A stretch of 13,569 bases of DNA, taken from positions 1 through 13,569 of the forward strand of contig JBDNBY010000185.1 of assembly GCA_039767595.1 (NCBI GenBank). Reading direction: 5' to 3'. The stretch comes from JBDNBY01 sp039767595 (GTDB taxonomy: Bacteria > Pseudomonadota > Alphaproteobacteria > Rhodobacterales > Rhodobacteraceae). Positions 6,916-13,479 of the stretch are shown one piece after another. The notes below the pieces were generated by a model. The model searched no databases, was not told the origin of the DNA, and saw nothing but the letters and a program-made list of their open reading frames with translations. Numbering within the stretch: position 1 is the stretch's first letter; each line of letters opens with the position of its first letter. The position numbers were made by a program, and so were the translations under genes.

Positions 6916-7752
6916 ATGGCGCAAGCACAGAAAAAAGAAAATGGGATTTGGGAAACGATCAAAACCGTTTTCTGGGCTTTGGTGATTGCAGGTGTGTTTC
7001 GGACGCTGTTTTTCCAACCGTTTTGGATCCCATCAGGCTCGATGAAGCCGACGCTGTTGATTGGTGATTTCCTCTTTGTCAATAAAATGAGCTATGGCTA
7101 TTCCTATGCCTCGTGCCCGTCGATTGTGATCCCGCGACTTGGTGTTGACCTCAGTGCTGATAAGCTCTGCGGTGTGTTTGATGGCGATAATGAGCGGTTC
7201 TTGGGGAAAATGCCCAAAAGCGGCGATGTCGTTGTCTTTCGCCACCCCACGACGGGCACGGATTTTGTCAAACGCGTGATTGGCCTGCCGGGGGACACTG
7301 TTCAACTTAAGGCAGGGAAATTGATGATCAATGGCGCTGTGATGCCTACGCTTGATAAAGGTGTCTTTACCGAGATTAAGGACCAACAAGGGCCGATGCG
7401 CCTGATCCCGCGGTGTAAAAACGATCCCGTCGGCGTTGGCGGATCATGCGAGAAAACCTTGATCGAGGAAACGCTCCCCTCGGGTCGCCCGCATCTCATC
7501 CTAGACACCACACGGCAAAGCTCGGACGAGACGATCCTCTTTGATGTGCCTGAGGGTCATGTTTTTGTGATGGGGGATAATCGTGACAATTCATCCGATA
7601 GCCGCTATTTACAATCTGTGGGCGGTGTTGGTTTTGTCCCGTATGAAAATTTGATTGGCCGTGCGGATCGCATTGCCTTTTCCTCCTCAGGGCGCTCGCT
7701 GATGTTCTTTTGGACATGGCGCGGCGACAGGTTCTTTAAGAAGATACAGTGA
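6916..7752 (+). CDS. lepB: Signal peptidase I
   Basis: LepB is the inner-membrane serine protease that removes signal peptides from exported proteins. One N-terminal membrane anchor is seen at about 15-33. The 278-residue protein has the catalytic Ser in PSGSMKPTL (S42), the general-base Lys in DFVKRVIGLPGD (K119), and the conserved box GDNRDNSSDSR (220-230). A segment with Cys at 67 and 85 and another with C167 and C178 lie on the periplasmic side and could form disulfides. GAGGG at 6906-6910 precedes the ATG. It is preceded by an 81-bp gap in which I could not place a convincing promoter, so it may be read from upstream or have its own weak one. Its TGA overlaps the rnc GTG. Confidence 0.97.
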   Translation: MAQAQKKENGIWETIKTVFWALVIAGVFRTLFFQPFWIPSGSMKPTLLIGDFLFVNKMSYGYSYASCPSIVIPRLGVDLSADKLCGVFDGDNERFLGKMPKSGDVVVFRHPTTGTDFVKRVIGLPGDTVQLKAGKLMINGAVMPTLDKGVFTEIKDQQGPMRLIPRCKNDPVGVGGSCEKTLIEETLPSGRPHLILDTTRQSSDETILFDVPEGHVFVMGDNRDNSSDSRYLQSVGGVGFVPYENLIGRADRIAFSSSGRSLMFFWTWRGDRFFKKIQ

Positions 7753-8435
7753 AAATAGCGAACGAACTCAAAGAATTTGAACAGCGGATCGGGGTCTTTT
7801 TTCAAGATCCCGCTTTGCTTGTTCAAGCGGTGACGCATTCGTCTGTGATGGGTGCGATGCGCCGTAACAACGAGCGGTTGGAATTTCTGGGCGATCGGGT
7901 CTTGGGCCTTGTGATGGCCGAGGCGATGCTCCTCCAAGATACTGAGGCCAAAGAGGGGATCTTGGCGCCGCGCTTTAATGCGTTGGTGCGCAAAGAGACC
8001 TGCGCCGATGTCGCGCGGCAAATCGGGCTGGGCGATGTCCTCAAACTCGGGCGCAGCGAACAGCAAACCGGCGGCCGCCGCAAAGAGGCCCTTTTGGGCA
8101 ACGCGATGGAGGCGGTGATCGGCGCGATCTATCTCGACCAAGGGCTTGAGGCCGCTAAGGGTATGATTATACGCGAATGGGGCGCCCGTATCGACAATGT
8201 CGAAGAGGACGCGCGCGACGCGAAATCCACACTCCAAGAATGGGCGCAAGCGCGGGGGCAAGACTTGCCCAAATACGAGCTGATCGCGCGCTCTGGCCCC
8301 GATCATGCGCCGCAATTCGAAATTCAAGTGCGCGTCGCCTCGGGGCAAGCCGCGCAGGCCAAGGCCAATTCTAAACGCAATGCAGAACATGCCGCAGCGG
8401 CCAGCCTGCTTGCGCAATTGAAAGAAAACTCATGA
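7749..8435 (+). CDS. rnc: Ribonuclease III
   Basis: RNase III cuts double-stranded RNA, including the rRNA precursor and structured mRNAs. The 228-residue protein has the nuclease domain (about 8-145) with the signature NERLEFLGD (41-49) and a C-terminal double-stranded RNA-binding domain (about 157-225, DAKSTLQEWAQARG to AAASLLAQL). One oddity: in the second catalytic motif, LLGNAMEAVIGAIYLD, Asn118 stands where E. coli has the metal ligand D114; Glu121 (E117 in E. coli) is kept. The codon is AAC, one change from GAC. Activity may be lowered, or this may be normal in the lineage. The start is GTG at 7749 within the lepB stop (GTGA), and the end overlaps the era ATG (ATGA). The lepB-rnc-era order is widely conserved. 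Confidence 0.96.
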   Translation: MKIANELKEFEQRIGVFFQDPALLVQAVTHSSVMGAMRRNNERLEFLGDRVLGLVMAEAMLLQDTEAKEGILAPRFNALVRKETCADVARQIGLGDVLKLGRSEQQTGGRRKEALLGNAMEAVIGAIYLDQGLEAAKGMIIREWGARIDNVEEDARDAKSTLQEWAQARGQDLPKYELIARSGPDHAPQFEIQVRVASGQAAQAKANSKRNAEHAAAASLLAQLKENS

Positions 8436-9340
8436 CCAAATCCGGTTTTGTTGCCCTCATTGGCGAGCCTAATGCAGGGAAATCCACGTTGACCAACGCC
8501 ATGGTCGGCGCAAAAGTATCAATCGTCACGCATAAAGTGCAAACCACACGGGCGCGCATTCGCGGGGTCGCGATGGAGGGCGAGACGCAGATCGTCTTTG
8601 TCGACACGCCCGGCATTTTTCAGCCGCGCCGCCGCCTAGATCGTGCGATGGTCACGGCGGCATGGGGTGGTGCGGCGGATGCCGATATCGTTGTCCTTTT
8701 GATCGAGGCGCATCGCGGCGTCACCAAAGGGGTCGAGGCGATCATCGAGCGGTTGAACGAGATGAAGGGCGCCAATGTGCGCGTGGCTTTGGCGATTAAC
8801 AAAATTGACCGCGTGAAGGCAGAGGTGCTCTTGGCCTTGTCGCATCGGCTTAATGAAGCCTATGATTTTGAGACAACTTTCATGATCTCGGCCGAGAAGG
8901 GGCATGGCGTTGTGGCGCTCAAACAATGGTTGGCGGCCGAGCTGCCCGAGAGCCCATGGTATTATCCCGAAGATCAAATTGCCGATTTGCCCATGCGGAT
9001 GATTGCCGCAGAGATGACGCGCGAAAAACTGACACTCAGATTGCACCAAGAGCTACCCTACCAGCTAACCGTTGAGACTGAATCGTGGGAAGAGCGCAAA
9101 GACGGCTCTGCGCGGATCGAGCAAATCATCTATGTCGCCCGCGATGGGCACAAGGGCATTATCCTAGGCCACAAAGGCGAGACAATCAAAGCCGTGTCCA
9201 AGGCGTCGCGCGAAGAGTTAAAAGAATTCCTCGGCCGCAATGTCCATTTGTTTTTGCAAATCAAAGTGCGCGAAAACTGGCTCGAAGAGTCGGAACGCTA
9301 TGCGCAGATGGGCCTCGAGTTCAAAGACGGGAACAAATAA
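8432..9340 (+). CDS. era: GTPase Era
   Basis: Era is an essential GTPase that binds the 3' end of 16S rRNA and checks maturation of the small ribosomal subunit. The 302-residue protein carries all G motifs: GEPNAGKST (11-19), VDTPG (57-61), NKID (123-126) and SAEKG (153-157), with the switch region near QTTRARIRG (37-45). The C-terminal KH RNA-binding domain shows GIILGHKGETIK at about 242-253. Length is normal. It overlaps rnc by 4 bp and is followed without a gap by the DUF1491 gene. RNase III and Era acting on the same rRNA pathway explains their coupling. Confidence 0.98.
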   Translation: MTKSGFVALIGEPNAGKSTLTNAMVGAKVSIVTHKVQTTRARIRGVAMEGETQIVFVDTPGIFQPRRRLDRAMVTAAWGGAADADIVVLLIEAHRGVTKGVEAIIERLNEMKGANVRVALAINKIDRVKAEVLLALSHRLNEAYDFETTFMISAEKGHGVVALKQWLAAELPESPWYYPEDQIADLPMRMIAAEMTREKLTLRLHQELPYQLTVETESWEERKDGSARIEQIIYVARDGHKGIILGHKGETIKAVSKASREELKEFLGRNVHLFLQIKVRENWLEESERYAQMGLEFKDGNK

Positions 9341-9667
9341 GTGGCCCGCTTGCGCACAGATTTTTGGGTGCAAGCCTATATTGCGATACTGGGCCAAGAG
9401 GCGATCCCAGTCTATGTGCGGCAACACGGCGATGACCATGCCGGATCTGTGCAGGTCAAAGTCTGTACATTGGACGGTTCCGCCGCGCTCTATGTGCGGC
9501 GCTACGACTTTGCCGCCGATGATATGATCTGGGAAAATATAGCCCAAGGGCCAGAGGCTGACATTGACGCGCACATCACCCGAGAATGCGCGCGTGATCG
9601 CGATATCTGGGTTCTCGAAATCGAAGATGCGCGGGGGCGGCATTTCTTAGATAAGGGTATTTTCTAA
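9341..9667 (+). CDS. DUF1491 family protein
   Basis: This small 108-residue protein of unknown function is recognised as DUF1491 by its start (ARLRTDFWVQAYIAIL), the middle VKVCTLDGSAALYVRR, AQGPEADIDAHITRE, and the ending RDIWVLEIEDARGRHFLD. No membrane segment or signal peptide is seen. The start is GTG at 9341, touching the era stop (TAAGTG), so it is likely translated by coupling. The family is found mainly in alphaproteobacteria. Its constant place between era and recO suggests a link to the same growth functions, but no role is known. Confidence 0.85.
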   Translation: MARLRTDFWVQAYIAILGQEAIPVYVRQHGDDHAGSVQVKVCTLDGSAALYVRRYDFAADDMIWENIAQGPEADIDAHITRECARDRDIWVLEIEDARGRHFLDKGIF

Positions 9668-10405
9668 ATGATGACGTGGCGGGATCAAGGGCTTGTGATC
9701 GCTCTGCGGCCCCACTCGGAAAATTCGGCCATTGTCGAAGTATTAACGCAGGCCCATGGCCGCCACGCCGGCGTCGTCCGCGGGGCGACATCATCCAAAC
9801 GTTCTGCGCATTTGCAATTGGGCAATGAAATCGCCGTCACATGGTCTGCGCGGCTTGAGGATCATCTTGGCTCTTATACGATTGAGCCGATCCGCGCGCA
9901 TGTGCCCCCCTATTTGAATGACCGGATGCTCAATGCAGGGCTAGCCGCCTTATGTGCCATGGCCCATCAACATTTGCCTGAGCGTTTGGTCTTGGACGCG
10001 TTTTATGATCGCACCTATGACTTGATCACGACGCCCGAGCCGCAGTCATGGCCCGAGCGATACGTGTTGTGGGAATTGGCGCTACTAGAGTTTTTGGGAT
10101 TTGGCTTGGATCTGTCGAGCTGCGCGGTCACGGGGCGCTTGGATGAGTTGCGCTATATTAGCCCGCGCACGGGCTGCGCCGTGAGTGCTCAGGGCGCCGG
10201 CGCATGGGCGCCCAAGCTGTTCGGCTTTCCTGATCTATTGAAGGGAACACTGCCTACCACGGCCGAGGATTTGAAAAACGCCTTTGATATTATGGAGCAT
10301 TTCCTCACGCGCGAAGTGGCGCATGAAACACGCAGTGGGCAATTGCCCGCAGCGCGCGCACGGTTTGTTACATCCGCGTTGTCTCGCAAATCTTTGGCGG
10401 GTTGA
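9668..10405 (+). CDS. recO: DNA repair protein RecO
   Basis: RecO works with RecR to load RecA onto SSB-coated single-stranded DNA in gap repair. The 245-residue protein begins with an OB-fold (about 1-78: WRDQGLVIALRPHSENSAIVEVLT, GRHAGVVRGATSSK) and continues with the helical C-terminal domain (LWELALLEFLGFGLDLSSCAVTG, YISPRTGCAVS). Only single cysteines stand where some RecO proteins have a four-Cys zinc site, as is usual in alphaproteobacteria. The ATG at 9668 touches the DUF1491 stop; a second ATG at 9671 is possible. AAGGG at 9652-9656 is the likely ribosome-binding site. Its last 38 bp overlap the end of the convergent META-domain gene. Confidence 0.94.
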   Translation: MMTWRDQGLVIALRPHSENSAIVEVLTQAHGRHAGVVRGATSSKRSAHLQLGNEIAVTWSARLEDHLGSYTIEPIRAHVPPYLNDRMLNAGLAALCAMAHQHLPERLVLDAFYDRTYDLITTPEPQSWPERYVLWELALLEFLGFGLDLSSCAVTGRLDELRYISPRTGCAVSAQGAGAWAPKLFGFPDLLKGTLPTTAEDLKNAFDIMEHFLTREVAHETRSGQLPAARARFVTSALSRKSLAG

Positions 10406-10808
10406 CCCGGTAAAAGCTCGCGATCACATGCCCGTCTTTTTCTAGCCCGACGCCATGGCAGGCGTTAAAGCGCAGCTCAGTCACTTGTTTGAGGGCGCCG
10501 AGGATTTGACCCTCTTCCTTGAGCTGGTCGCAGGCGCGGCGCGTTGACATAATGAACGGGGATAATCCCCGCTCTTGGCGCGGTCCGCGATAGGTGTTGC
10601 ACGGCGCTTGGCCAAAGAAATCGTCGTTCGTGAATTCAATGGTCGCGATTTGATCCGAGGGCATCCAAGTTGCCTGATGGGCCTGCGTGATGATCCATAG
10701 CGTGCCGGCCGGCTCAATATTTGGCAGGTCGGTACCAGCGGGAAACTCGCGCTGGCCCATCGCCATCGTGAGCATCACAGATGCGGCCACAAGGGCGCCA
10801 CGGATCAC
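10368..10808 (-). CDS. META domain-containing exported protein
   Basis: The 146-residue protein begins with a likely signal peptide (MIRGALVAASVMLTMAMG), followed by a META-type domain at about 34-135. Its landmarks are GTLWII, PCNTYRG (compare GCNRYxG of HslJ/META proteins) and STRRACDQLKEEGQILGALKQV. META/HslJ proteins are periplasmic or outer-membrane associated and linked in E. coli to novobiocin tolerance; the molecular role here is unknown. No lipobox Cys is seen, so cleavage by signal peptidase I is more likely. The start is GTG at 10808 without a clear ribosome-binding site. The ATG at residue 12 would shorten the signal peptide badly. It lies 33 bp after the acyl-CoA dehydrogenase on the same strand, and its 3' end overlaps recO by 38 bp. 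Confidence 0.75.
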   Translation of the reverse strand: MIRGALVAASVMLTMAMGQREFPAGTDLPNIEPAGTLWIITQAHQATWMPSDQIATIEFTNDDFFGQAPCNTYRGPRQERGLSPFIMSTRRACDQLKEEGQILGALKQVTELRFNACHGVGLEKDGHVIASFYRVNPPKICETTRM

Positions 10809-10820
10809 AAGAGAAGCTGA

Positions 10821-10833
10821 GCGTATTATACGC
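10821..10833 (-). promoter_or_regulatory. Palindrome containing TATAAT upstream of the META gene
   Basis: GCGTATTATACGC is a perfect palindrome with 6-bp arms and a single central base. On the minus strand it contains TATAAT (10830-10825), 16 bases before the GTG start of the META gene. No matching -35 box was found 16-18 bp upstream. It could be an extended -10 region with an overlapping operator giving a near-leaderless transcript, or a chance palindrome. Confidence 0.35.
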
Positions 10834-10841
10834 CCACTATG

Positions 10842-12527
10842 CTACCCTAAGAGGCGACGCGCAATGACCTGTGCTTGAATTTCTGCGGCGCCTTCGAAAA
10901 TATTCAAGATCCGCGCATCACATAAGATCCGGCTGATCCCATATTCAAGCGCAAACCCATTGCCACCGTGAATTTGCAGGCCATTGTCTGCGCAAGCCCA
11001 CGCCACACGGGCGCCGAGCAATTTGGCCATGCCCGCCTCGAGGTCGCAGCGACGCTCGTTATCCTTTTCAAAGGCCGAGAAATACGTCAGCTGACGGGCG
11101 ATCATCGTCTCGACCACCATCATGGCGATTTTATTGTACACGCGCGGGAATTTAATGAGGGATTTGCCAAATTGCTTGCGATCTTGGGCGTATTGCAGGC
11201 TGACATCAATCGCCGATTGCGCCACACCAACGGCACGGGCGGCGGTTTGGATGCGCGCGGCCTCAAAGGTTTGCATGAGCTGCTTAAAGCCTTGTCCCTC
11301 GACCCCGCCGAGGAGGTTCTCTCCTTTGACGTGGAAATTGTCAAAGGCAAGCTCGTATTCCTTCATCCCGCGATAGCCGAGGACCTCGATCTCGCCGCCG
11401 CTCATGCCGGCCGTGGGGAAGGGATCCTCATTGGTGCCGGCGGTCTTTTCTGCCAAAAACATCGAGAGGCCGCGATGGTCGGTGCTATCGGGATCGGTGC
11501 GGGCCAAGAGGGTCATCACATGGGTCCGCGCGGCGTGGGTGATCCATGTTTTATTGCCCGTGACGCTGTAATCGTCGCCCTCTTTGACGGCGCGCGTGCG
11601 CAGACTGCCGAGGTCAGAGCCGGTGTTCGGCTCGGTAAAGACGGCCGTGGGTAGAATTTCGGCCGAGGCCAACCCAGGGAGCCATTTTTCCTTTTGCTCT
11701 TGGGTGCCACCGCATAGGATCAACTCGGCGGCAATTTCACTGCGCGTGCCCAAAGAGCCGACGCCGATATATCCACGAGAGAGCTCTTCTGACACAACGG
11801 CCATCGACGCTTTGGTTAGGCCAAGCCCGCCGTATTCCTCGGGGATGGTGAGGCCAAAGACACCCAGCTCGCCCAATTCTTGGATAATCTCCATTGGGAT
11901 CAGCTCGTCCTTGAGGTGCCATTCATGCGCGTGGGGGATCACGCGCTCAACAGCATAGCGGCGGAATTGCTCGCGGATCATCTCAAGCTCGTCATCAAGA
12001 CCGGATTTGCCGAATGTCGTATCGGCGAGATTGTCCATCACCAGATCCATCAGTTCGCGGCGCGCGGCTTGGGTGTTGCCTGTGGCGATCAAGGTTTGCA
12101 CAGCTGGGGTGTTGAACTGTGCAATCACCTCGGCGGACAGTGACAGATCACTCAGACGCACGATCTCACCTTGGGACATCGGGATGCCGCCGCGGATCTG
12201 AGCGAGGTATTCACCAAAGCCAATTTGCAAAATCAGCTGTTCCATGCGGCCAAACTGCCCCTCTTGCGACAGGCGGTTGCCCCAAGCCAACATCTGCGCA
12301 AGCGCCTCGTGATAGGTCGCCAACCAAGCGAGGCCATGCGCGAGGTGTTGCTCTTCTTCTAATTTGGTGGCGCTGACTTTGTCATCTTCGCTGACACATG
12401 CATGCACTGCTGCGAGTGCAGCATTTTTAAGAGCGTGAGTCGCTTGGGTGGCCTGAGTGGCGAGATCGATCAAAGTTATTGAATCCATTGGCGTAATGAT
12501 TGTGTTTGCTTGTCCATCGGCTGGCAT
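10842..12527 (-). CDS. mcd: Acyl-CoA dehydrogenase, probably (2S)-methylsuccinyl-CoA dehydrogenase
   Basis: This 561-residue FAD enzyme is longer than ordinary acyl-CoA dehydrogenases (about 380-400). An extra N-terminal helical region of about 160-180 residues (LAHGLAWLATYHEALAQM, QLILQIGFGEYLAQIRGGI) precedes the standard fold. The standard part shows the FAD signature VFTEPNTGSD, the second signature LQIHGGNGFALEYGISR, and the likely catalytic Glu in NIFEGAAEIQ (E545). This architecture matches methylsuccinyl-CoA dehydrogenase, which oxidises methylsuccinyl-CoA to mesaconyl-CoA in the ethylmalonyl-CoA pathway of acetate assimilation in Rhodobacter. I place the start at 12527 because GGAG lies 7 bases before that ATG. 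A start at 12602 would add 25 unrelated residues, and one at 12488 would remove 13. The family assignment is strong; the exact substrate is inferred. The META gene follows on the same strand. Confidence 0.82.
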   Translation of the reverse strand: MPADGQANTIITPMDSITLIDLATQATQATHALKNAALAAVHACVSEDDKVSATKLEEEQHLAHGLAWLATYHEALAQMLAWGNRLSQEGQFGRMEQLILQIGFGEYLAQIRGGIPMSQGEIVRLSDLSLSAEVIAQFNTPAVQTLIATGNTQAARRELMDLVMDNLADTTFGKSGLDDELEMIREQFRRYAVERVIPHAHEWHLKDELIPMEIIQELGELGVFGLTIPEEYGGLGLTKASMAVVSEELSRGYIGVGSLGTRSEIAAELILCGGTQEQKEKWLPGLASAEILPTAVFTEPNTGSDLGSLRTRAVKEGDDYSVTGNKTWITHAARTHVMTLLARTDPDSTDHRGLSMFLAEKTAGTNEDPFPTAGMSGGEIEVLGYRGMKEYELAFDNFHVKGENLLGGVEGQGFKQLMQTFEAARIQTAARAVGVAQSAIDVSLQYAQDRKQFGKSLIKFPRVYNKIAMMVVETMIARQLTYFSAFEKDNERRCDLEAGMAKLLGARVAWACADNGLQIHGGNGFALEYGISRILCDARILNIFEGAAEIQAQVIARRLLG

Positions 12528-12669
12528 GTCAGTTCTCCACGTTTTGCTGTACTGTAAATACTTTGCAAGTGCAGCGCAATAAAAATACAAATTATAGCGC
12601 AATAAATTTCATTATATTGCGCGGCTATTTGCGTCTGGACTTAGAAACAAAAACCGTTAAGTCAAATGC
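12528..12669. promoter_or_regulatory. Divergent AT-rich control region between mcd and the TauE-type gene
   Basis: This 142-bp gap holds no gene. It contains two exact TATAAT boxes on the minus strand (plus-strand ATTATA at 12591-12596 and 12611-12616), either of which could be the -10 of the dehydrogenase gene. No consensus -35 lies 16-18 bp upstream of the first, which suggests activator dependence. It also holds clustered GCGCAATA octamers and CTTTGCAAG at 12561-12569. Promoters for the plus-strand gene could not be fixed. Confidence 0.5.
12597..12622. repeat. Inverted repeat GCGCAATA-N10-TATTGCGC, possible operator
   Basis: Perfect 8-bp arms lie at 12597-12604 and 12615-12622. Further direct copies of GCGCAATA are found at 12574-12581 and, inside the next gene, at 12685-12692. 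The inverted pair lies directly upstream of one minus-strand TATAAT and overlaps the other, a position suited to a regulator of the acyl-CoA dehydrogenase gene. The arrangement is seen; binding is inferred. Confidence 0.45.
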
Positions 12670-13479
12670 ATGTTTGATATCTTCGCGCAATATTCGGTGT
12701 CCGTGTGGGTCTTTGCCGCAGGGGTGGCGCTGCTCGCTGGTGCGATCAAGGGCGTTGTTGGATTTGCTTTGCCGATGATTTTCGTCTCGGGCCTTGGCAT
12801 GGTGTTCCCGCCCGAAGTTGCCATCGCTGGGCTGATCATGCCGACCCTTGTGACGAACATCACCCAAGGGTTCGCGCAGGGCCCCGCGGCCGCCATGCAG
12901 TCTTTGCGGTTTTTCAAACGGTTTTTGATGATTGCACTTGTCGTGCTGATCTTATCCGCATTGTTCACAGGGGCCACATCGGATCGGACGTTGTTCTTGC
13001 TGATTGGCGTTCCGATCACCGTGTTCACCCTCTCGCAATTGATGGGGTGGGAGTTTCGCGTCAGCGCTGCGCGTGCCCCGCGCTATGAGGCGGGCTTTGC
13101 GATCGTGGCCGGGTTTTTCGGGGGGTTGGCGGGCATTTGGGGGCCGCCGACTGTCGCGTATCTCACGTCGCGCAATTTGCCCAAGGACGAACAGATCCGC
13201 GTTCAGGGCGTGACCTATGGCCTTGGGGCAGTGGCCTTATTGGGGATGCATTCGATATCAGGTGTTTTCAATGCTTCAACGGCGGTGATGTCGATTGCGT
13301 TGGTGATCCCTGCGATGATCGGCTTGCAGCTGGGCGGAGTGTTTCGCAATCACATTGATCAAGCGCTGTTTAAAAAACTAACGCTATTGGTTTTATGTGT
13401 GGCGGGCCTCAATTTACTACGCCGCGGGCGCAGGGGGGGTTTAAATACCAATAGGGCGGGGCCGCGGGTTTTTTTTTAG
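12670..13479 (+). CDS. TauE/SafE (TSUP) family membrane permease
   Basis: The protein (269 residues as read) is strongly hydrophobic with about eight membrane segments. The two half-repeats of the TSUP family are seen as AGAIKGVVGFALPMIFVSG (about 23-41) and GFFGGLAGIWGPPTVAYL (about 148-165). Relatives move organosulfur or organic anions such as sulfoacetate and sulfite; the substrate here is unknown. The ATG at 12670 has no clear ribosome-binding site. The last residues (RRGRRGGLNTNRAGPRVFF) do not look like a natural TSUP ending. They follow a run of seven G at 13433-13439; with one G fewer the frame would stop at TAA about 13442-13444. The true end may therefore lie near 13443 and the present stop at 13477-13479 may be an artefact. 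It diverges from the dehydrogenase gene. Confidence 0.83.
   Translation: MFDIFAQYSVSVWVFAAGVALLAGAIKGVVGFALPMIFVSGLGMVFPPEVAIAGLIMPTLVTNITQGFAQGPAAAMQSLRFFKRFLMIALVVLILSALFTGATSDRTLFLLIGVPITVFTLSQLMGWEFRVSAARAPRYEAGFAIVAGFFGGLAGIWGPPTVAYLTSRNLPKDEQIRVQGVTYGLGAVALLGMHSISGVFNASTAVMSIALVIPAMIGLQLGGVFRNHIDQALFKKLTLLVLCVAGLNLLRRGRRGGLNTNRAGPRVFF
13123..13213 (+). repeat. Copy 1 of a 91-bp exact repeat (inside the TauE-type gene)
   Basis: These 91 bases reappear identically at 13479-13569, 356 bp downstream. They encode part of the second TSUP half (around GLAGIWGPPTVAYL to the segment before TYGLG). The match stops only because the window ends, so its true length is unknown. Confidence 0.9.

Noticed and set aside
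7605..8417. 270-codon minus-strand open frame opposite lepB and rnc
   Set aside because: It runs across two well-supported genes on the other strand and reads as a composition artefact.
10968..11654. 228-codon plus-strand open frame opposite the acyl-CoA dehydrogenase
   Set aside because: The minus-strand protein has complete signature motifs; the plus-strand frame has none.
12561..12569. CTTTGCAAG as a site for a short-chain acyl-CoA regulator of the ScfR/RamB type
   Set aside because: A single imperfect TTTGCAA half-site without a clear partner is too weak to name a regulator.
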